Part shown: positions 42,931 to 51,042 of the stretch, in pieces
How the letters are laid out: every line of letters starts with the position of its first letter
Position numbering within the stretch: the stretch's first letter is position 1
Source of the DNA: an uncultured Clostridia bacterium
GTDB lineage: Bacteria; Bacillota; Clostridia; Oscillospirales; Ruminococcaceae
DNA: 64,000 nt
Direction of reading: 5' to 3'
Assembly (NCBI GenBank): GCA_946498095.1
Contig: CAMMMX010000003.1
Coordinates: forward strand, 90,253 to 154,252
The notes under the pieces: generated by a model
Databases searched by the model: none
Told to the model about the DNA's origin: nothing
What the model saw: the letters and a program-made list of their open reading frames with translations, nothing else
Made by a program: the position numbers and the translations under genes

Positions 42931-44496
42931 TTGGGACAGGGTAGGAGCGTCAAACAGAATATCCTCTACAACGGCATGATCCTTACGGTATGTGCGTTGC
43001 TACTGCGTACGATGGGGATGGTACTGCGCGTTTTTATTTCCGGCCACTTGGGTGGAGAGGGGATGGGGCTGTACCAGCTGATCTTTTCGGTGTACATGCT
43101 CGGCGCGACCTTTGCAACCTCCGGTATCAGTATGGCGGTCACGCGCCTGACTGCGGAGTGCATCGGCAGGGGATGCTTTCACGATATTGCCCGCCTTTTG
43201 CGTAAGTCCATCACGATGACAGCGGCGGTGAGTTGTCTCATCAGTTTAGGGATGTTCTTGTCATCTGGTTGGCTTGCGTCAGTGCTAATCAAAGACAGTC
43301 GCGCGGATCTAGCGCTGCGTCTGCTAGCACCCAGCATCCCTTTTATGGGAATCGCCGCCTGTCTTAAGGGATATTTCATGGGGCAGAACAAGGTGATGAA
43401 AACGTCAGGATCCCAGATGCTGGAACAAATCGTCCGAATCGGGCTGACGGTGCTGCTGCTGGAATTACTGGCGCCGCTGGGAATACGTTTTGCATGCGCG
43501 CTGATTTTTATTGGGAATACGGTGTCAGAGATATGTTCCTGTGCTTACCTGTTTATCGCTTATTTGAGGGATAAAAGGCGCCTTCTGGACGGTGAGAGGA
43601 GCTGTGTCCGCTCTAACGTCGGATTTCGTAAGATTCTTGGTATTTCGATTCCGCTGTCGGTAACAGCGTATGTGCGAAGCATCTTTTCTACGGCGGAAAA
43701 CATGCTGATTCCTACAAGTCTAGGAAAGTCTGGATTGTCCGTTGATACGGCGCTGTCTCAATACGGGATGATCAAGGGAATGGTAATGCCCATCCTGTTT
43801 TTTCCTTCCTCCTTTCTATCCGCCTTTTCCAGTTTGTTGATGACGGATATAGCACGTTATCGGGCGCAGGCGCGTCCAGACAGGGTAAATCTGCTCATCT
43901 TTCGAACGATGCGCTTCACCTTTCTTTTTTCCTTATTTATCGGCGCGGTATTTTGGTTTTTTGCACAACAGATTGGGATCGCGATTTACCGCAGCAGTGA
44001 AGTAGGGACGCTGCTGCGGTGGCTGACACCGCTGGTGCCGTTCATGTATATGGAAGGCATGGTGGACGGTATCCTGAACGCGATGGACCAGCAACTCAGT
44101 ACCATGCGCTATAACGTCATCGACTCCATTTTACGTCCCATTTTGGTTGCGGTGTTTGTCCCTTTGTTTGGACTGCCCGGCTTTATTGGAATGATGTATT
44201 TCAGTAATTTATTTACGTCGCTTCTGTGCCTTTACCGGATGCTCAAGGTGACTAAGGTTCGGCTGCCTTGGGTTCAGTTGGTGGCAAAGCCGTTTTTCTC
44301 TGCTCTAGTCAGCGGAATGGGCGGGGTGTCGCTGGTTGGCTTCCTGGGACGTTATGTGCAGTCGAAAGTGTTGCTTCCCGTGTTTGGTATTCTGCTGTCC
44401 TGTCTGTTGTATTTTGTTCTCATCTGCCTGCTTGATTGCGTTAATAAACGGGATTTTGTTTGGTTGAAAAAAACGCTGCGACGCCGGGGAAAGTGA
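42931..44496 (+). CDS. Oligosaccharide flippase, SpoVB/MurJ-like (MOP superfamily)
   Basis: 521 residues with about fourteen transmembrane helices, the size of SpoVB. Family-like segments are FISGHLGGEGMGLYQLIFSVYML (about 32-54), ISMAVTRLTAE, GYFMGQNKVMKTSGSQMLEQIVRI (about 150-173) and FPSSFLSAFSSLLMTDIAR (about 293). It should flip a lipid-linked sugar or peptidoglycan precursor; in spore formers one such paralogue is needed for the cortex. TTG 42931 lies ten bases after GGATGGGGG; no nearer ATG fits. Because Clostridia have several paralogues, the symbol is left open. Confidence 0.82.
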   Translation: MGQGRSVKQNILYNGMILTVCALLLRTMGMVLRVFISGHLGGEGMGLYQLIFSVYMLGATFATSGISMAVTRLTAECIGRGCFHDIARLLRKSITMTAAVSCLISLGMFLSSGWLASVLIKDSRADLALRLLAPSIPFMGIAACLKGYFMGQNKVMKTSGSQMLEQIVRIGLTVLLLELLAPLGIRFACALIFIGNTVSEICSCAYLFIAYLRDKRRLLDGERSCVRSNVGFRKILGISIPLSVTAYVRSIFSTAENMLIPTSLGKSGLSVDTALSQYGMIKGMVMPILFFPSSFLSAFSSLLMTDIARYRAQARPDRVNLLIFRTMRFTFLFSLFIGAVFWFFAQQIGIAIYRSSEVGTLLRWLTPLVPFMYMEGMVDGILNAMDQQLSTMRYNVIDSILRPILVAVFVPLFGLPGFIGMMYFSNLFTSLLCLYRMLKVTKVRLPWVQLVAKPFFSALVSGMGGVSLVGFLGRYVQSKVLLPVFGILLSCLLYFVLICLLDCVNKRDFVWLKKTLRRRGK

Positions 44497-44871
44497 GCGT
44501 TACTTTCGACTTATGATTTCGTGATGCGCATTGTTGAGCGGGCGGGCGCTGTTACTTGTATCTTGGACGGGGGCAAATCAAAGGCGGCAAGTATGAGTAT
44601 CAGGGATTTGGCTGGGATGAGCAGAAGAGCATCGCGCCAGCCTGGATGAAAATGAAAGCGTCTGAGATAGTTTCGACATTGGCAGTTCCGTTGAAACAGG
44701 CGGACGAAAGTAAAAGTTGCTCCATACAGATTCCCCTAAATGTATCCGGGGACAGTGAGCCATCCGGGATCGTGTAGGATTGAAACGGAGCAGTGGCGAT
44801 ATCGCTCGGGGAGATTATACCGCATTTCAACCTATTATGGGACTGGTGAAGAAATAAATGATACGGGGCTC
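44497..44871. other. Intergenic stretch with only weak reading frames
   Basis: About 370 bases. Short frames on both strands (for example 73 codons from 44556) have no ribosome binding site and no recognisable family. They may be the decayed end of a gene, but I cannot show it. Confidence 0.4.
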
Positions 44872-44900
44872 TTGCAAAATAGACTGAAAAAGTGTATGAT
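44872..44900 (+). promoter_or_regulatory. Promoter for the flavin reductase-rubredoxin gene
   Basis: TTGCAA (44872-44877), 17 bases, TATGAT (44895-44900). Confidence 0.65.
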
Positions 44901-44977
44901 ATACAAAACAAAGCATGGCAATAAAATCGGCGCAGGCTGGATATAATAACAGAAAGTTTGCGCAAGGAAGGAAAAGG

Positions 44978-45637
44978 GTGACGAACGAAATGGATGAAAC
45001 AGTGCTGTTTAAGCTTTCTTATGGTTTATACGCGGTCGGTGTAGCGGACGGGACACGTCCCTGCGGCTGTATCGTCAATACAGTCTTTCAGGTGACGGCG
45101 ACGCCTCCGATGGTGGCGGTTAGTATTCATCATGACAATTATACGGCGCATCTGGTAGCGAAGAATCGGCGTTTTACGGTTTCTGTACTGTCAGAGGAAA
45201 CCGATCCATTGGTCATCTCCTATCTTGGGTTCCAAAGCGGGCGGGAACGGGATAAATTCGCTTCCGTTCCATACCGGCTGACGCAGTCCGGACTGCCGCT
45301 GGTGGACAGTGCTTGTTGTGCCTATCTGGAATGCAAAGTCGTGTCCATAGCGGAGACAGATACGCATACGATTTTTATTGCCAAAGTGGTGGACACGTTG
45401 CACGGCGTCGACGCAGCTCCAATGACCTACGATTATTATCATAAGGTTGTGAAAGGCAAAGCACCGAAAAATGCGCCGACTTACCGCGGAAATTCCACAG
45501 AGATGGCGAAATCGGCAGGCGATGAATATGTTTGTGAGATATGCGGTTATGTGTACAAAGGGGATATTTCCAAGGAGCCGGATGGATATGTTTGTCCAGC
45601 ATGCGGAGCAGCAAAGACCCTTTTTAAGCAAAAATAA
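44978..45637 (+). CDS. hrb: Flavin reductase-rubredoxin fusion (high-molecular-weight rubredoxin)
   Basis: 219 residues. Residues about 10-155 are a flavin reductase-like FMN domain (SYGLYAVGVADGTRPCGCIVN and PPMVAVSIHHDNYTAHLVAK). The C-terminal about 45 residues are rubredoxin, with metal cysteines in YVCEICGYVYKGD and YVCPACGAAK. Moorella Hrb has the same layout and passes electrons from NADH to a flavodiiron protein that removes oxygen or nitric oxide. GTG 44978 has AAGGAAGG nearby; ATG 44990 is an alternative. With the reverse rubrerythrin it points to oxygen defence. Confidence 0.9.
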   Translation: MTNEMDETVLFKLSYGLYAVGVADGTRPCGCIVNTVFQVTATPPMVAVSIHHDNYTAHLVAKNRRFTVSVLSEETDPLVISYLGFQSGRERDKFASVPYRLTQSGLPLVDSACCAYLECKVVSIAETDTHTIFIAKVVDTLHGVDAAPMTYDYYHKVVKGKAPKNAPTYRGNSTEMAKSAGDEYVCEICGYVYKGDISKEPDGYVCPACGAAKTLFKQK

Positions 45638-45725
45638 CCGTTCTTGAGGAGAAGAACCCGGACGGGTTCCCTCCTGCCGAATAAGGATGTTAAGAGTAGA
45701 AGGGAAACCGGGCATAAGGAAAGAG

Positions 45726-45764
45726 AAACGATCAAACGGATTTTTTCCGTTTGATCGTTTTTAT
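45726..45764 (+). terminator. Rho-independent terminator after the hrb gene
   Basis: AAACGATCAAACGGA (45726-45740) pairs perfectly with TCCGTTTGATCGTTT (45746-45760) over 15 bases, then more T. Confidence 0.9.
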
Positions 45765-46228
45765 GTTCAATATCTGTCATACTAAAAGCGAGGCAGGAAA
45801 AGACAGAACAGGAGTACGGAGAAAAAGCGGAAGCTGGCCGAAAGATTCAGAACCTTCTCAGCCTTGCCGCCAGACGAAACTTCGAGCCTTTCGTCTGGCA
45901 GGTGCTGCGGACGGGCTCCCTTATGAAGTGGGTGCCGCTTTCTCGTATTTTTAGAGTGTTCATCATCTGTCATATTAAAGATAGAGGTTTGAATGATGAA
46001 AGGGGTGGAAAGCAGTAGCCCGCCTTGACGGTATAACGGTAACTGGTTCGAAGTCAGCATAGTAGACCCGAAAATGCTGTGTGTCTCTCCCGCCGGACGC
46101 GGGAGAGACGGGCGACACGGGTAGTCGTGGGAGCGGCGCGTACCATAGAGCGAACATGGGCAGAACGATTACCCGGAAATTTTGAAAAAATCGCCGGGTA
46201 ATCGGAACTGCCAACAGCAGTGGAGTAA

Positions 46229-46263
46229 AATTTTTAGAAGGCCTCGACGGCCTTCTAAAAATT
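46229..46263. repeat. 15-base perfect inverted repeat
   Basis: AATTTTTAGAAGGCC and GGCCTTCTAAAAATT flank a TCGAC loop. It looks like a terminator on either strand but follows no gene. Confidence 0.8.
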
Positions 46264-46366
46264 CGAAAAAGCCCATGAGATCGGGAAAACAGCACCGGGA
46301 AGCTGTCTAAAAAATCTCGCCAAATACCTAACTTGTCATCACATTTTCAGCTATTGAATTAATCAT

Positions 46367-46504
46367 ATGTTTAAGGAGTTAAATGTTCAAAAAGAAAAAG
46401 CGGTAGAAAAGGTTGGACTAAATCGCAGTCTTTGTTCTTTGGCAAGATTTCATGAAGCCGATGAATTGATTATTTTAGGAGAAAAATATCACGATTATCA
46501 TTAA
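46367..46504 (+). CDS. AT-rich 45-codon frame, possibly a gene fragment
   Basis: A frame of 45 residues (starting MFKELNVQKEKAVEKVG, ending with EKYHDYH), rich in Lys and Glu and distinctly AT-richer than its surroundings. No ribosome binding site precedes ATG 46367. The composition suggests a relic of a transferred gene rather than a native one. Not recognised. Confidence 0.25.
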   Translation: MFKELNVQKEKAVEKVGLNRSLCSLARFHEADELIILGEKYHDYH

Positions 46505-46519
46505 AAAACAACTTGAAGC

Positions 46520-46602
46520 TTGACAAACTTTGCTTTGGCGGTATATTTATCAACTATACATCCTTATCCCGCCGAACCGTTGGGCTGTTCGGGTTTTTAT
46601 TT
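46520..46602 (+). promoter_or_regulatory. Promoter followed closely by a terminator (possible short RNA)
   Basis: TTGACA (46520-46525), 16 bases, TATATT (46542-46547); about 25 bases later CCGAAC/GTTCGG (46572-46577 and 46587-46592) with a T run forms a terminator. The predicted transcript would be only about 50 bases. Confidence 0.35.
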
Positions 46603-46604
46603 TG

Positions 46605-46842
46605 TAGCTTCTCGCATAGAAGCAGCTGTGCCGATGAGGGAAAAAGAGCCTGATTTTCAAGCATTTTGTGAAAGAAGTTGTATGCTAGGATGCTTTCCGG
46701 AATCAAATAGTGAGCACCCGTTTCCTGGTTGTGGGATAGGAGATGCCAGTGGTAGAACTTTTTCTGTCCCTGAAGAGATTTGCTGACATCAAGTCCTTCT
46801 AGAGCTTCCCAATGCCCTCGCAGCTTAGCGGAGCCATGACCT
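46605..46842. other. Intergenic stretch with no supported feature
   Basis: Only a short frame without a ribosome site crosses it (from 46520). I see no clear promoter or repeat. Confidence 0.4.
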
Positions 46843-47484
46843 TTATAGTACGGTTACCGCCTGTCTGCCCAGCGAATGCCATCGGCGGAGAAAAGTGTCA
46901 TAAGGGCAGGCTGTCCAGCCGCGGGTGGGATCGCAGCAAAACAGGAGATTTTCCTGGAAACCACAGAGCAATACGCAATGCTCGTTGGAGAGCCATGTAA
47001 AGGAGCCGTGTGGCGTCTCCCAGCTATCGGAGGGGCGAAGCGGCGATAAATCCATGGATACCCAGACAACACTGGGAAAACCGTGGGAAAGCAGGCGTGT
47101 CAGAACAGAGAAGGGGCATCCGGTTAGGTCGTACGCTTGTTTGCTGCTGTTTGCCGCCTTTAGCGCACGCTGCAAAAGTCGTTGAATTACAGGTGAATAA
47201 CAACCGTAGCTGTCCTTTTTCCGGAAAGGGCAGCCGATAAAAGCATCTGCAGGGTGCGCGGCGCGACGGTCTGTTATTTCCGAGCAAGGGAGAGATAAAG
47301 CAAGTTCGGCAGGGCTTGTGCAAATGCCGTGAAAGTACAGCAGCGATGTAGCCGCTGTTGCTTCACAGCCAGTGGGAAGCAAGGGATACTGCAATAGAGG
47401 GAAAATGGGGAGAAAAGTCGCCAATGGAGCCGCCTCCTTCGTCGGTGTCGGTATGTTATTGTATGCGTTGTACAACGCAATCAT
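46843..47484 (-). CDS. C39-like cysteine peptidase family protein
   Basis: 213 residues from ATG 47484. LPTGCEATAATSLLYFHGI holds the candidate catalytic Cys (about residue 39), and EHCVLLCGFQENLLFCCDPTRGW the His (about 175) and Asp/Pro block, the layout of the Peptidase_C39_2 family. It is rich in Cys. No clear signal peptide or SD is seen, and the frame is open to 47619, so the start is uncertain; the gene may have lost its N-terminus. It lies head-to-head with nfnA. The substrate is unknown. Confidence 0.65.
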   Translation of the reverse strand: MIALYNAYNNIPTPTKEAAPLATFLPIFPLLQYPLLPTGCEATAATSLLYFHGICTSPAELALSLPCSEITDRRAAHPADAFIGCPFRKKDSYGCYSPVIQRLLQRALKAANSSKQAYDLTGCPFSVLTRLLSHGFPSVVWVSMDLSPLRPSDSWETPHGSFTWLSNEHCVLLCGFQENLLFCCDPTRGWTACPYDTFLRRWHSLGRQAVTVL

Positions 47485-47539
47485 GTTGCTGGTTTTGGCA
47501 AGTAATTTAGCTTTACATCGCTTCTTTTCGCGGTTTACC

Positions 47540-47568
47540 TTGATTTCCTGCCCCTTATCCTGTATAAT
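47540..47568 (+). promoter_or_regulatory. Promoter of nfnAB
   Basis: TTGATT (47540-47545), 17 bases, TATAAT (47563-47568). Confidence 0.7.
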
Positions 47569-47630
47569 ATGAATAGGACAGAATACAGTTTCTGTGCCTG
47601 TTTCAAAATAAACAAACAAAGGTGATTGCT

Positions 47631-48473
47631 TTGTATAAAATTGTGGAGAAGCGTGAGTTGAATGAGAATGTCACGCTGATGTCGTTTCAAGCCCCGTATA
47701 TTGCGCGTAAGGCGGAGGCAGGGCAGTTTATCATTTTTCGTGTTGACGATCGTGGAGAGAGGATCCCGTTGACTATCGCTGATTATGATCGAGATCGGGG
47801 AACGGTGACGGTGATTTTTCAAAAGGTCGGCGCTTCCACAAAACGGCTGGGTATGCTGGAAGAAGGAGACTCTATCAGCGATTTGGCTGGACCGCTCGGC
47901 GTAGCGACTCATTATGAGGACGGGCTGAAAAAGGTTGCGGTTATCGGCGGCGGCGTCGGTTGCGCAATCGCTTATCCGCAGGCGAAAAAGCTGCATGGAA
48001 TGGGAGTCAGCGTGGATTTGATAGCTGGTTTTCGCAACAAGGACATCGTCATTCTTGAGGACGAAATGCGTGCGATATCGGATCGTCTTTTTATGATGAC
48101 TGATGATGGCAGCTATGGAGATAAGGGATTTGTAACGGTAAAGCTCAAGGAGCTGATTGAGGGCGGCGAGCGCTATGATGCCGTTATTGCGATTGGACCA
48201 GTCATTATGATGAAGATGGTTTGCGAGGTCACGCGTCCGTACGGAATCCACACGCTGGTTTCGCTCAACCCGATCATGGTTGACGGGACGGGGATGTGCG
48301 GCGGCTGTCGTGTCACGGTGGACGGAAAAATCAAGTTCGCCTGTGTTGATGGTCCCGACTTCGACGGGCATTTGGTAGACTTTGACGAACTGATGCGTCG
48401 CAATAATATCTACAAAGACAAGGAAAAGGAAGCAGACAGCCATGTCTGCCGTCTGTTTGGGGGGAAAGCGTAA
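47631..48473 (+). CDS. nfnA: NADH-dependent ferredoxin:NADP oxidoreductase small subunit
   Basis: 280 residues, the NfnA/SudB norm. FAD- and NAD-binding ferredoxin reductase fold (GQFIIFRVDDRGERIPLTIAD, AVIGGGVGCAIAYPQAK near 105) and a C-terminal [2Fe-2S] cluster segment (GMCGGCRVTVDGKIKFACVDGPDF). NfnAB couples NADH and reduced ferredoxin oxidation to NADP reduction by electron bifurcation. TTG 47631 follows AAAGGTGA. It overlaps nfnB by one base (TAATG). Confidence 0.9.
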   Translation: MYKIVEKRELNENVTLMSFQAPYIARKAEAGQFIIFRVDDRGERIPLTIADYDRDRGTVTVIFQKVGASTKRLGMLEEGDSISDLAGPLGVATHYEDGLKKVAVIGGGVGCAIAYPQAKKLHGMGVSVDLIAGFRNKDIVILEDEMRAISDRLFMMTDDGSYGDKGFVTVKLKELIEGGERYDAVIAIGPVIMMKMVCEVTRPYGIHTLVSLNPIMVDGTGMCGGCRVTVDGKIKFACVDGPDFDGHLVDFDELMRRNNIYKDKEKEADSHVCRLFGGKA

Positions 48474-49858
48474 TGCCGAATATGTCGAATAAAAAGGTGC
48501 CGATGCCGCATCAGGACGCGAAGGTGCGCGCACATAATTATGACGAGGTTGCGCTTGGATATACACCTGAGATGGCGGTGGAGGAAGCGAAACGTTGTCT
48601 CAACTGTAAACATAAGCCCTGTGTCAGCGGCTGCCCGGTTCATGTGCCGATTCCCGGTTTTATCGAACAGGTTGCCAGCGGTAATTTCGAAAAAGCTTAC
48701 GAAATCCTAACTTCCGCCAATGCGCTCCCAGCTGTCTGCGGGCGTGTCTGTCCGCAGGAAACACAGTGCGAATCCAAATGTGTCCGCGGTATCAAGGGTG
48801 AAAGCGTCGGAATCGGGCGACTGGAACGATTTGTTGCGGACTGGTACATGCAAAACTGTGAGACGCATGTTCGGAAACCGCAGAGCAATGGGCATAAGGT
48901 TGCAGTTGTCGGCGGCGGGCCGGCTGGCTTGACTTGCGCGGGGGATTTGGCCAAACTTGGCTACCAAGTCACAATTTTCGAAGCGTTCCATACGGCGGGT
49001 GGAGTACTCATGTATGGAATCCCAGAATTTCGGTTGCCGAAAAGGATCGTCAGCAAGGAAATTGATAACCTGAAAGCGCTCGGTGTCGATATCGAGACCA
49101 ATATGGTGATTGGCAAAATCCTTTCTGTGGACGAGCTGTTCGATATGGGTTATGAAGCGGTCTTTATCGGTTCCGGCGCGGGATTGCCCCGGTTTATGGG
49201 GATCGAGGGGGAAGGCTTGGTTGGCGTATACTCCGCCAATGAATACCTGACCCGTGTCAATCTGATGAAGGCTTATCTGGATGAATACGATACGCCGATT
49301 AAGGATAGCAGGCGTGTCGCAGTGGTCGGCGGCGGTAACGTCGCGATGGATGCGGCGCGTAGCGCGCTTCGTCTGGGGGCAGAAAAGGTGTACATCGTTT
49401 ACCGCCGCTCCATGGAAGAAATTCCAGCGCGTGCGGAGGAAGTTCAGCACGCTCAAGAGGAGGGCGTCGAATTCCAGCTTTTGCGCAATCCGGTGCGCAT
49501 CCTCGGCGATGAGAATGGGAATGTGACTGGAATCGAATGTGTCGAGATGGAGCTTGGAGAACCGGATGCGTCAGGTCGGCGCAGCCCTGTGGAAAAGACT
49601 GGAAGTAATTTTGCTTTGGATGTGGATACCGTCATTATGGCGATCGGTACGTCCCCGAATCCTCTGATCCGTTCGACGACAAAGGGGCTGGAGACGAACC
49701 GGCGCGGCTGCTTGGTTGTTGATGAATCGATGATGACGTCACGCGAAGGCGTTTATGCAGGCGGTGACGCGGTAACTGGCGCAGCTACAGTTATTTTGGC
49801 GATGGGCGCCGGAAAAACCGCGGCGGAGTCGATAGATGCTTTCCTTAAAAACAAATAA
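48473..49858 (+). CDS. nfnB: NADH-dependent ferredoxin:NADP oxidoreductase large subunit
   Basis: 461 residues, like the glutamate synthase small subunit. N-terminal iron-sulfur cysteines are CLNCKHKPCVSGCP and CGRVCPQETQCESKC, followed by FAD-binding VVGGGPAGL (about 143), NADP-binding VAVVGGGNVAMDAARSALRLGA (about 283), and GVYAGGDAVTGAATVILAM near the end. With the adjacent nfnA it forms the bifurcating NfnAB enzyme. As no large glutamate synthase gene lies nearby, Nfn is preferred to GltD. Confidence 0.92.
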   Translation: MPNMSNKKVPMPHQDAKVRAHNYDEVALGYTPEMAVEEAKRCLNCKHKPCVSGCPVHVPIPGFIEQVASGNFEKAYEILTSANALPAVCGRVCPQETQCESKCVRGIKGESVGIGRLERFVADWYMQNCETHVRKPQSNGHKVAVVGGGPAGLTCAGDLAKLGYQVTIFEAFHTAGGVLMYGIPEFRLPKRIVSKEIDNLKALGVDIETNMVIGKILSVDELFDMGYEAVFIGSGAGLPRFMGIEGEGLVGVYSANEYLTRVNLMKAYLDEYDTPIKDSRRVAVVGGGNVAMDAARSALRLGAEKVYIVYRRSMEEIPARAEEVQHAQEEGVEFQLLRNPVRILGDENGNVTGIECVEMELGEPDASGRRSPVEKTGSNFALDVDTVIMAIGTSPNPLIRSTTKGLETNRRGCLVVDESMMTSREGVYAGGDAVTGAATVILAMGAGKTAAESIDAFLKNK

Positions 49859-49871
49859 ATTGTAAAATCCC

Positions 49872-49900
49872 TTGCATTTGCAGGAAAAAACAGTTATAAT
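49872..49900 (+). promoter_or_regulatory. Promoter of yajC
   Basis: TTGCAT (49872-49877), 17 bases, TATAAT (49895-49900). Confidence 0.7.
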
Positions 49901-49937
49901 AGTAGCGTTATACTGATTGCTATTTGGAGGGTAATGA

Positions 49938-50282
49938 ATGAATTTCCTGTTTTTTGCAGCCAGTACCGGTTCTGCCTCCGGGCAGCCAAATGGTACAGTT
50001 CAGCTTTTGGTTTCGCTGATTCCGATGCTGCTGATATTCGTCATTTTCTATTTCCTGTTCCTGCGTCCGCAGAATAAACGGGAAAAGAAGATACAGCAAA
50101 TGCGTAACAATATCCAGGTCGGCGACGAGGTTACTACCAGTGGCGGTATCATTGGGCGTGTGGTGTCCATTCGTGAAGATACCGTGGTTCTGGAGACCGG
50201 ATCGGACCGCAGCAAAATCCGTATTAAACGTTGGGCGATTCAGTCCAATGAGACCATTCACGAAAACGAGGAAAGCAAATAA
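49938..50282 (+). CDS. yajC: Preprotein translocase subunit YajC
   Basis: 114 residues: one transmembrane helix (about 25-45) with FYFLFLRPQNKREKK just after it, and a cytosolic domain with IQVGDEVTTSGGIIGRVVSI, the family's hallmarks. YajC works with SecDF at the Sec channel. TTTGGAGGG precedes ATG 49938. In Clostridia it often lies near scfA, as here. Confidence 0.94.
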   Translation: MNFLFFAASTGSASGQPNGTVQLLVSLIPMLLIFVIFYFLFLRPQNKREKKIQQMRNNIQVGDEVTTSGGIIGRVVSIREDTVVLETGSDRSKIRIKRWAIQSNETIHENEESK

Positions 50283-50352
50283 AACGCATCATTAGCGATC
50301 CGCTAGCATATATATCCGGTACAGGGATAGTATTTGTAAGGTGGGGTCGTGT

Positions 50353-50763
50353 ATGAGGGAAAAGAAAAGCGGTTTATCTGCGAAGGGTCTTATCGGCGGG
50401 GTGTTGCCGGCATTGATGGGACTATTGTGGTTTGTTATACTGGCGGCAGCGTTTTATTCTGTTTTTGCATTGCTTATCGTTGTACTTGATCTGCCGCAGA
50501 ATTTGTATGAGACCATGGCGCTGGTTGCTGTTTTGCCGTCCTGTTTCCTGTTGGCATACCGTTTCGCCAAAAAGACACGGAGGAAGGGTATCCTAATAGG
50601 TATAGGGTTCGGACTTATTGTTTGTACATTGCTTGTGATTGGTTGTACCATTTCTCGTTCCTCCATGGATCTGGGAAGCTTTTTGAAATTAGGCATCATT
50701 CTGCTGACCTGCGTAACAGGCGGCGTGATGGGCGTAAATGCCAAATATAAGGTGAGGCTTTGA
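50353..50763 (+). CDS. TIGR04086-type membrane protein
   Basis: 136 residues with four transmembrane helices (about 15-38, 43-63, 71-91 and 105-125). The location between yajC and scfA is the known context of the TIGR04086 family. AAGGTGGGG precedes ATG 50353. The function is unknown; it may help with export of, or immunity to, SCIFF, but this is unproven. Confidence 0.78.
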   Translation: MREKKSGLSAKGLIGGVLPALMGLLWFVILAAAFYSVFALLIVVLDLPQNLYETMALVAVLPSCFLLAYRFAKKTRRKGILIGIGFGLIVCTLLVIGCTISRSSMDLGSFLKLGIILLTCVTGGVMGVNAKYKVRL

Positions 50764-50789
50764 GCCTGTATGAGACGGGAGGTTTTAAG

Positions 50790-50933
50790 ATGAAGCACGT
50801 TAAGACTTTGAATAAAGCGAACCTGAAGGAGTCCGCGGTGAAGGGCGGATGCGGCGAGTGCCAGGCTTCCTGCCAGTCGGCTTGCAAGACGTCCTGCACG
50901 GTGGCAAACCAGAAATGCGAAAAAAACGCATAA
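50790..50933 (+). CDS. scfA: SCIFF peptide (six cysteines in forty-five residues)
   Basis: 47 residues, too short for many gene finders. The leader MKHVKTLNKANLKESAV precedes six cysteines spaced as in GGCGECQASCQSACKTSC, with the last in QKCEKNA. It is the universal clostridial ribosomal peptide that ScfB converts to a thioether-linked product. GGGAGG lies seven bases before ATG 50790. A terminator (50947) lies between it and scfB. The final activity is unknown. Confidence 0.96.
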   Translation: MKHVKTLNKANLKESAVKGGCGECQASCQSACKTSCTVANQKCEKNA

Positions 50934-50946
50934 TCCAAGGAAGCTA

Positions 50947-50977
50947 AAATATCCGCCGCTGCTGGCGGATATTTTTG
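50947..50977 (+). terminator. Hairpin terminator between scfA and scfB
   Basis: AAATATCCGCC and GGCGGATATTT flank GCTGCT and lead into T residues; it may lower maturase output relative to the peptide. Confidence 0.82.
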
Positions 50978-51042
50978 TATGAGTAAAAAATACCCGTTGC
51001 CGGGCTCGGTTCTGCGCGGTAATCGGCAGGTTGAAGAAAGGC

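Larger units (their letters stand above)
45636..46320. other. Hairpin-rich stretch without a supported gene
   Basis: Besides the terminator at 45726, this stretch holds at least five perfect inverted repeats: GAACCCG/CGGGTTC (45654-45669), CCAGACGAAA/TTTCGTCTGG (45870-45898), GTCTCTCCCGC/GCGGGAGAGAC (46083-46109), CGATTACCCGG/CCGGGTAATCG (46166-46204) and a 15-base stem at 46229-46263. Flanking it, similar strings ATCTGTCATACTAAA (45772) and ATCTGTCATATTAAAG (45965) recur. Frames on either strand lack ribosome sites. It may be a structured RNA or a non-autonomous mobile element. Confidence 0.55.

Noticed and set aside
42931..44496. Drug-exporting MATE transporter
   Set aside because: Helix order and length match SpoVB/MurJ-like flippases; the true MATE gene in the window is at 29035-30417.
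44556..44777. Forward frame of 73 codons after the flippase
   Set aside because: No ribosome site and an equally long overlapping frame on the other strand; listed only as weak intergenic sequence.
45975..46295. Reverse-strand frame of 106 codons in the hairpin-rich stretch
   Set aside because: No ribosome binding site, Arg/Pro/Phe-rich composition typical of spurious frames, and it runs across three perfect hairpins.
46520..46786. Forward frame of 88 codons
   Set aside because: It starts inside a promoter-like sequence, has no ribosome site and no recognisable protein features.
48473..49858. Glutamate synthase small subunit (gltD)
   Set aside because: The adjacent ferredoxin-reductase-like subunit and the absence of a large glutamate synthase gene nearby fit NfnB better.
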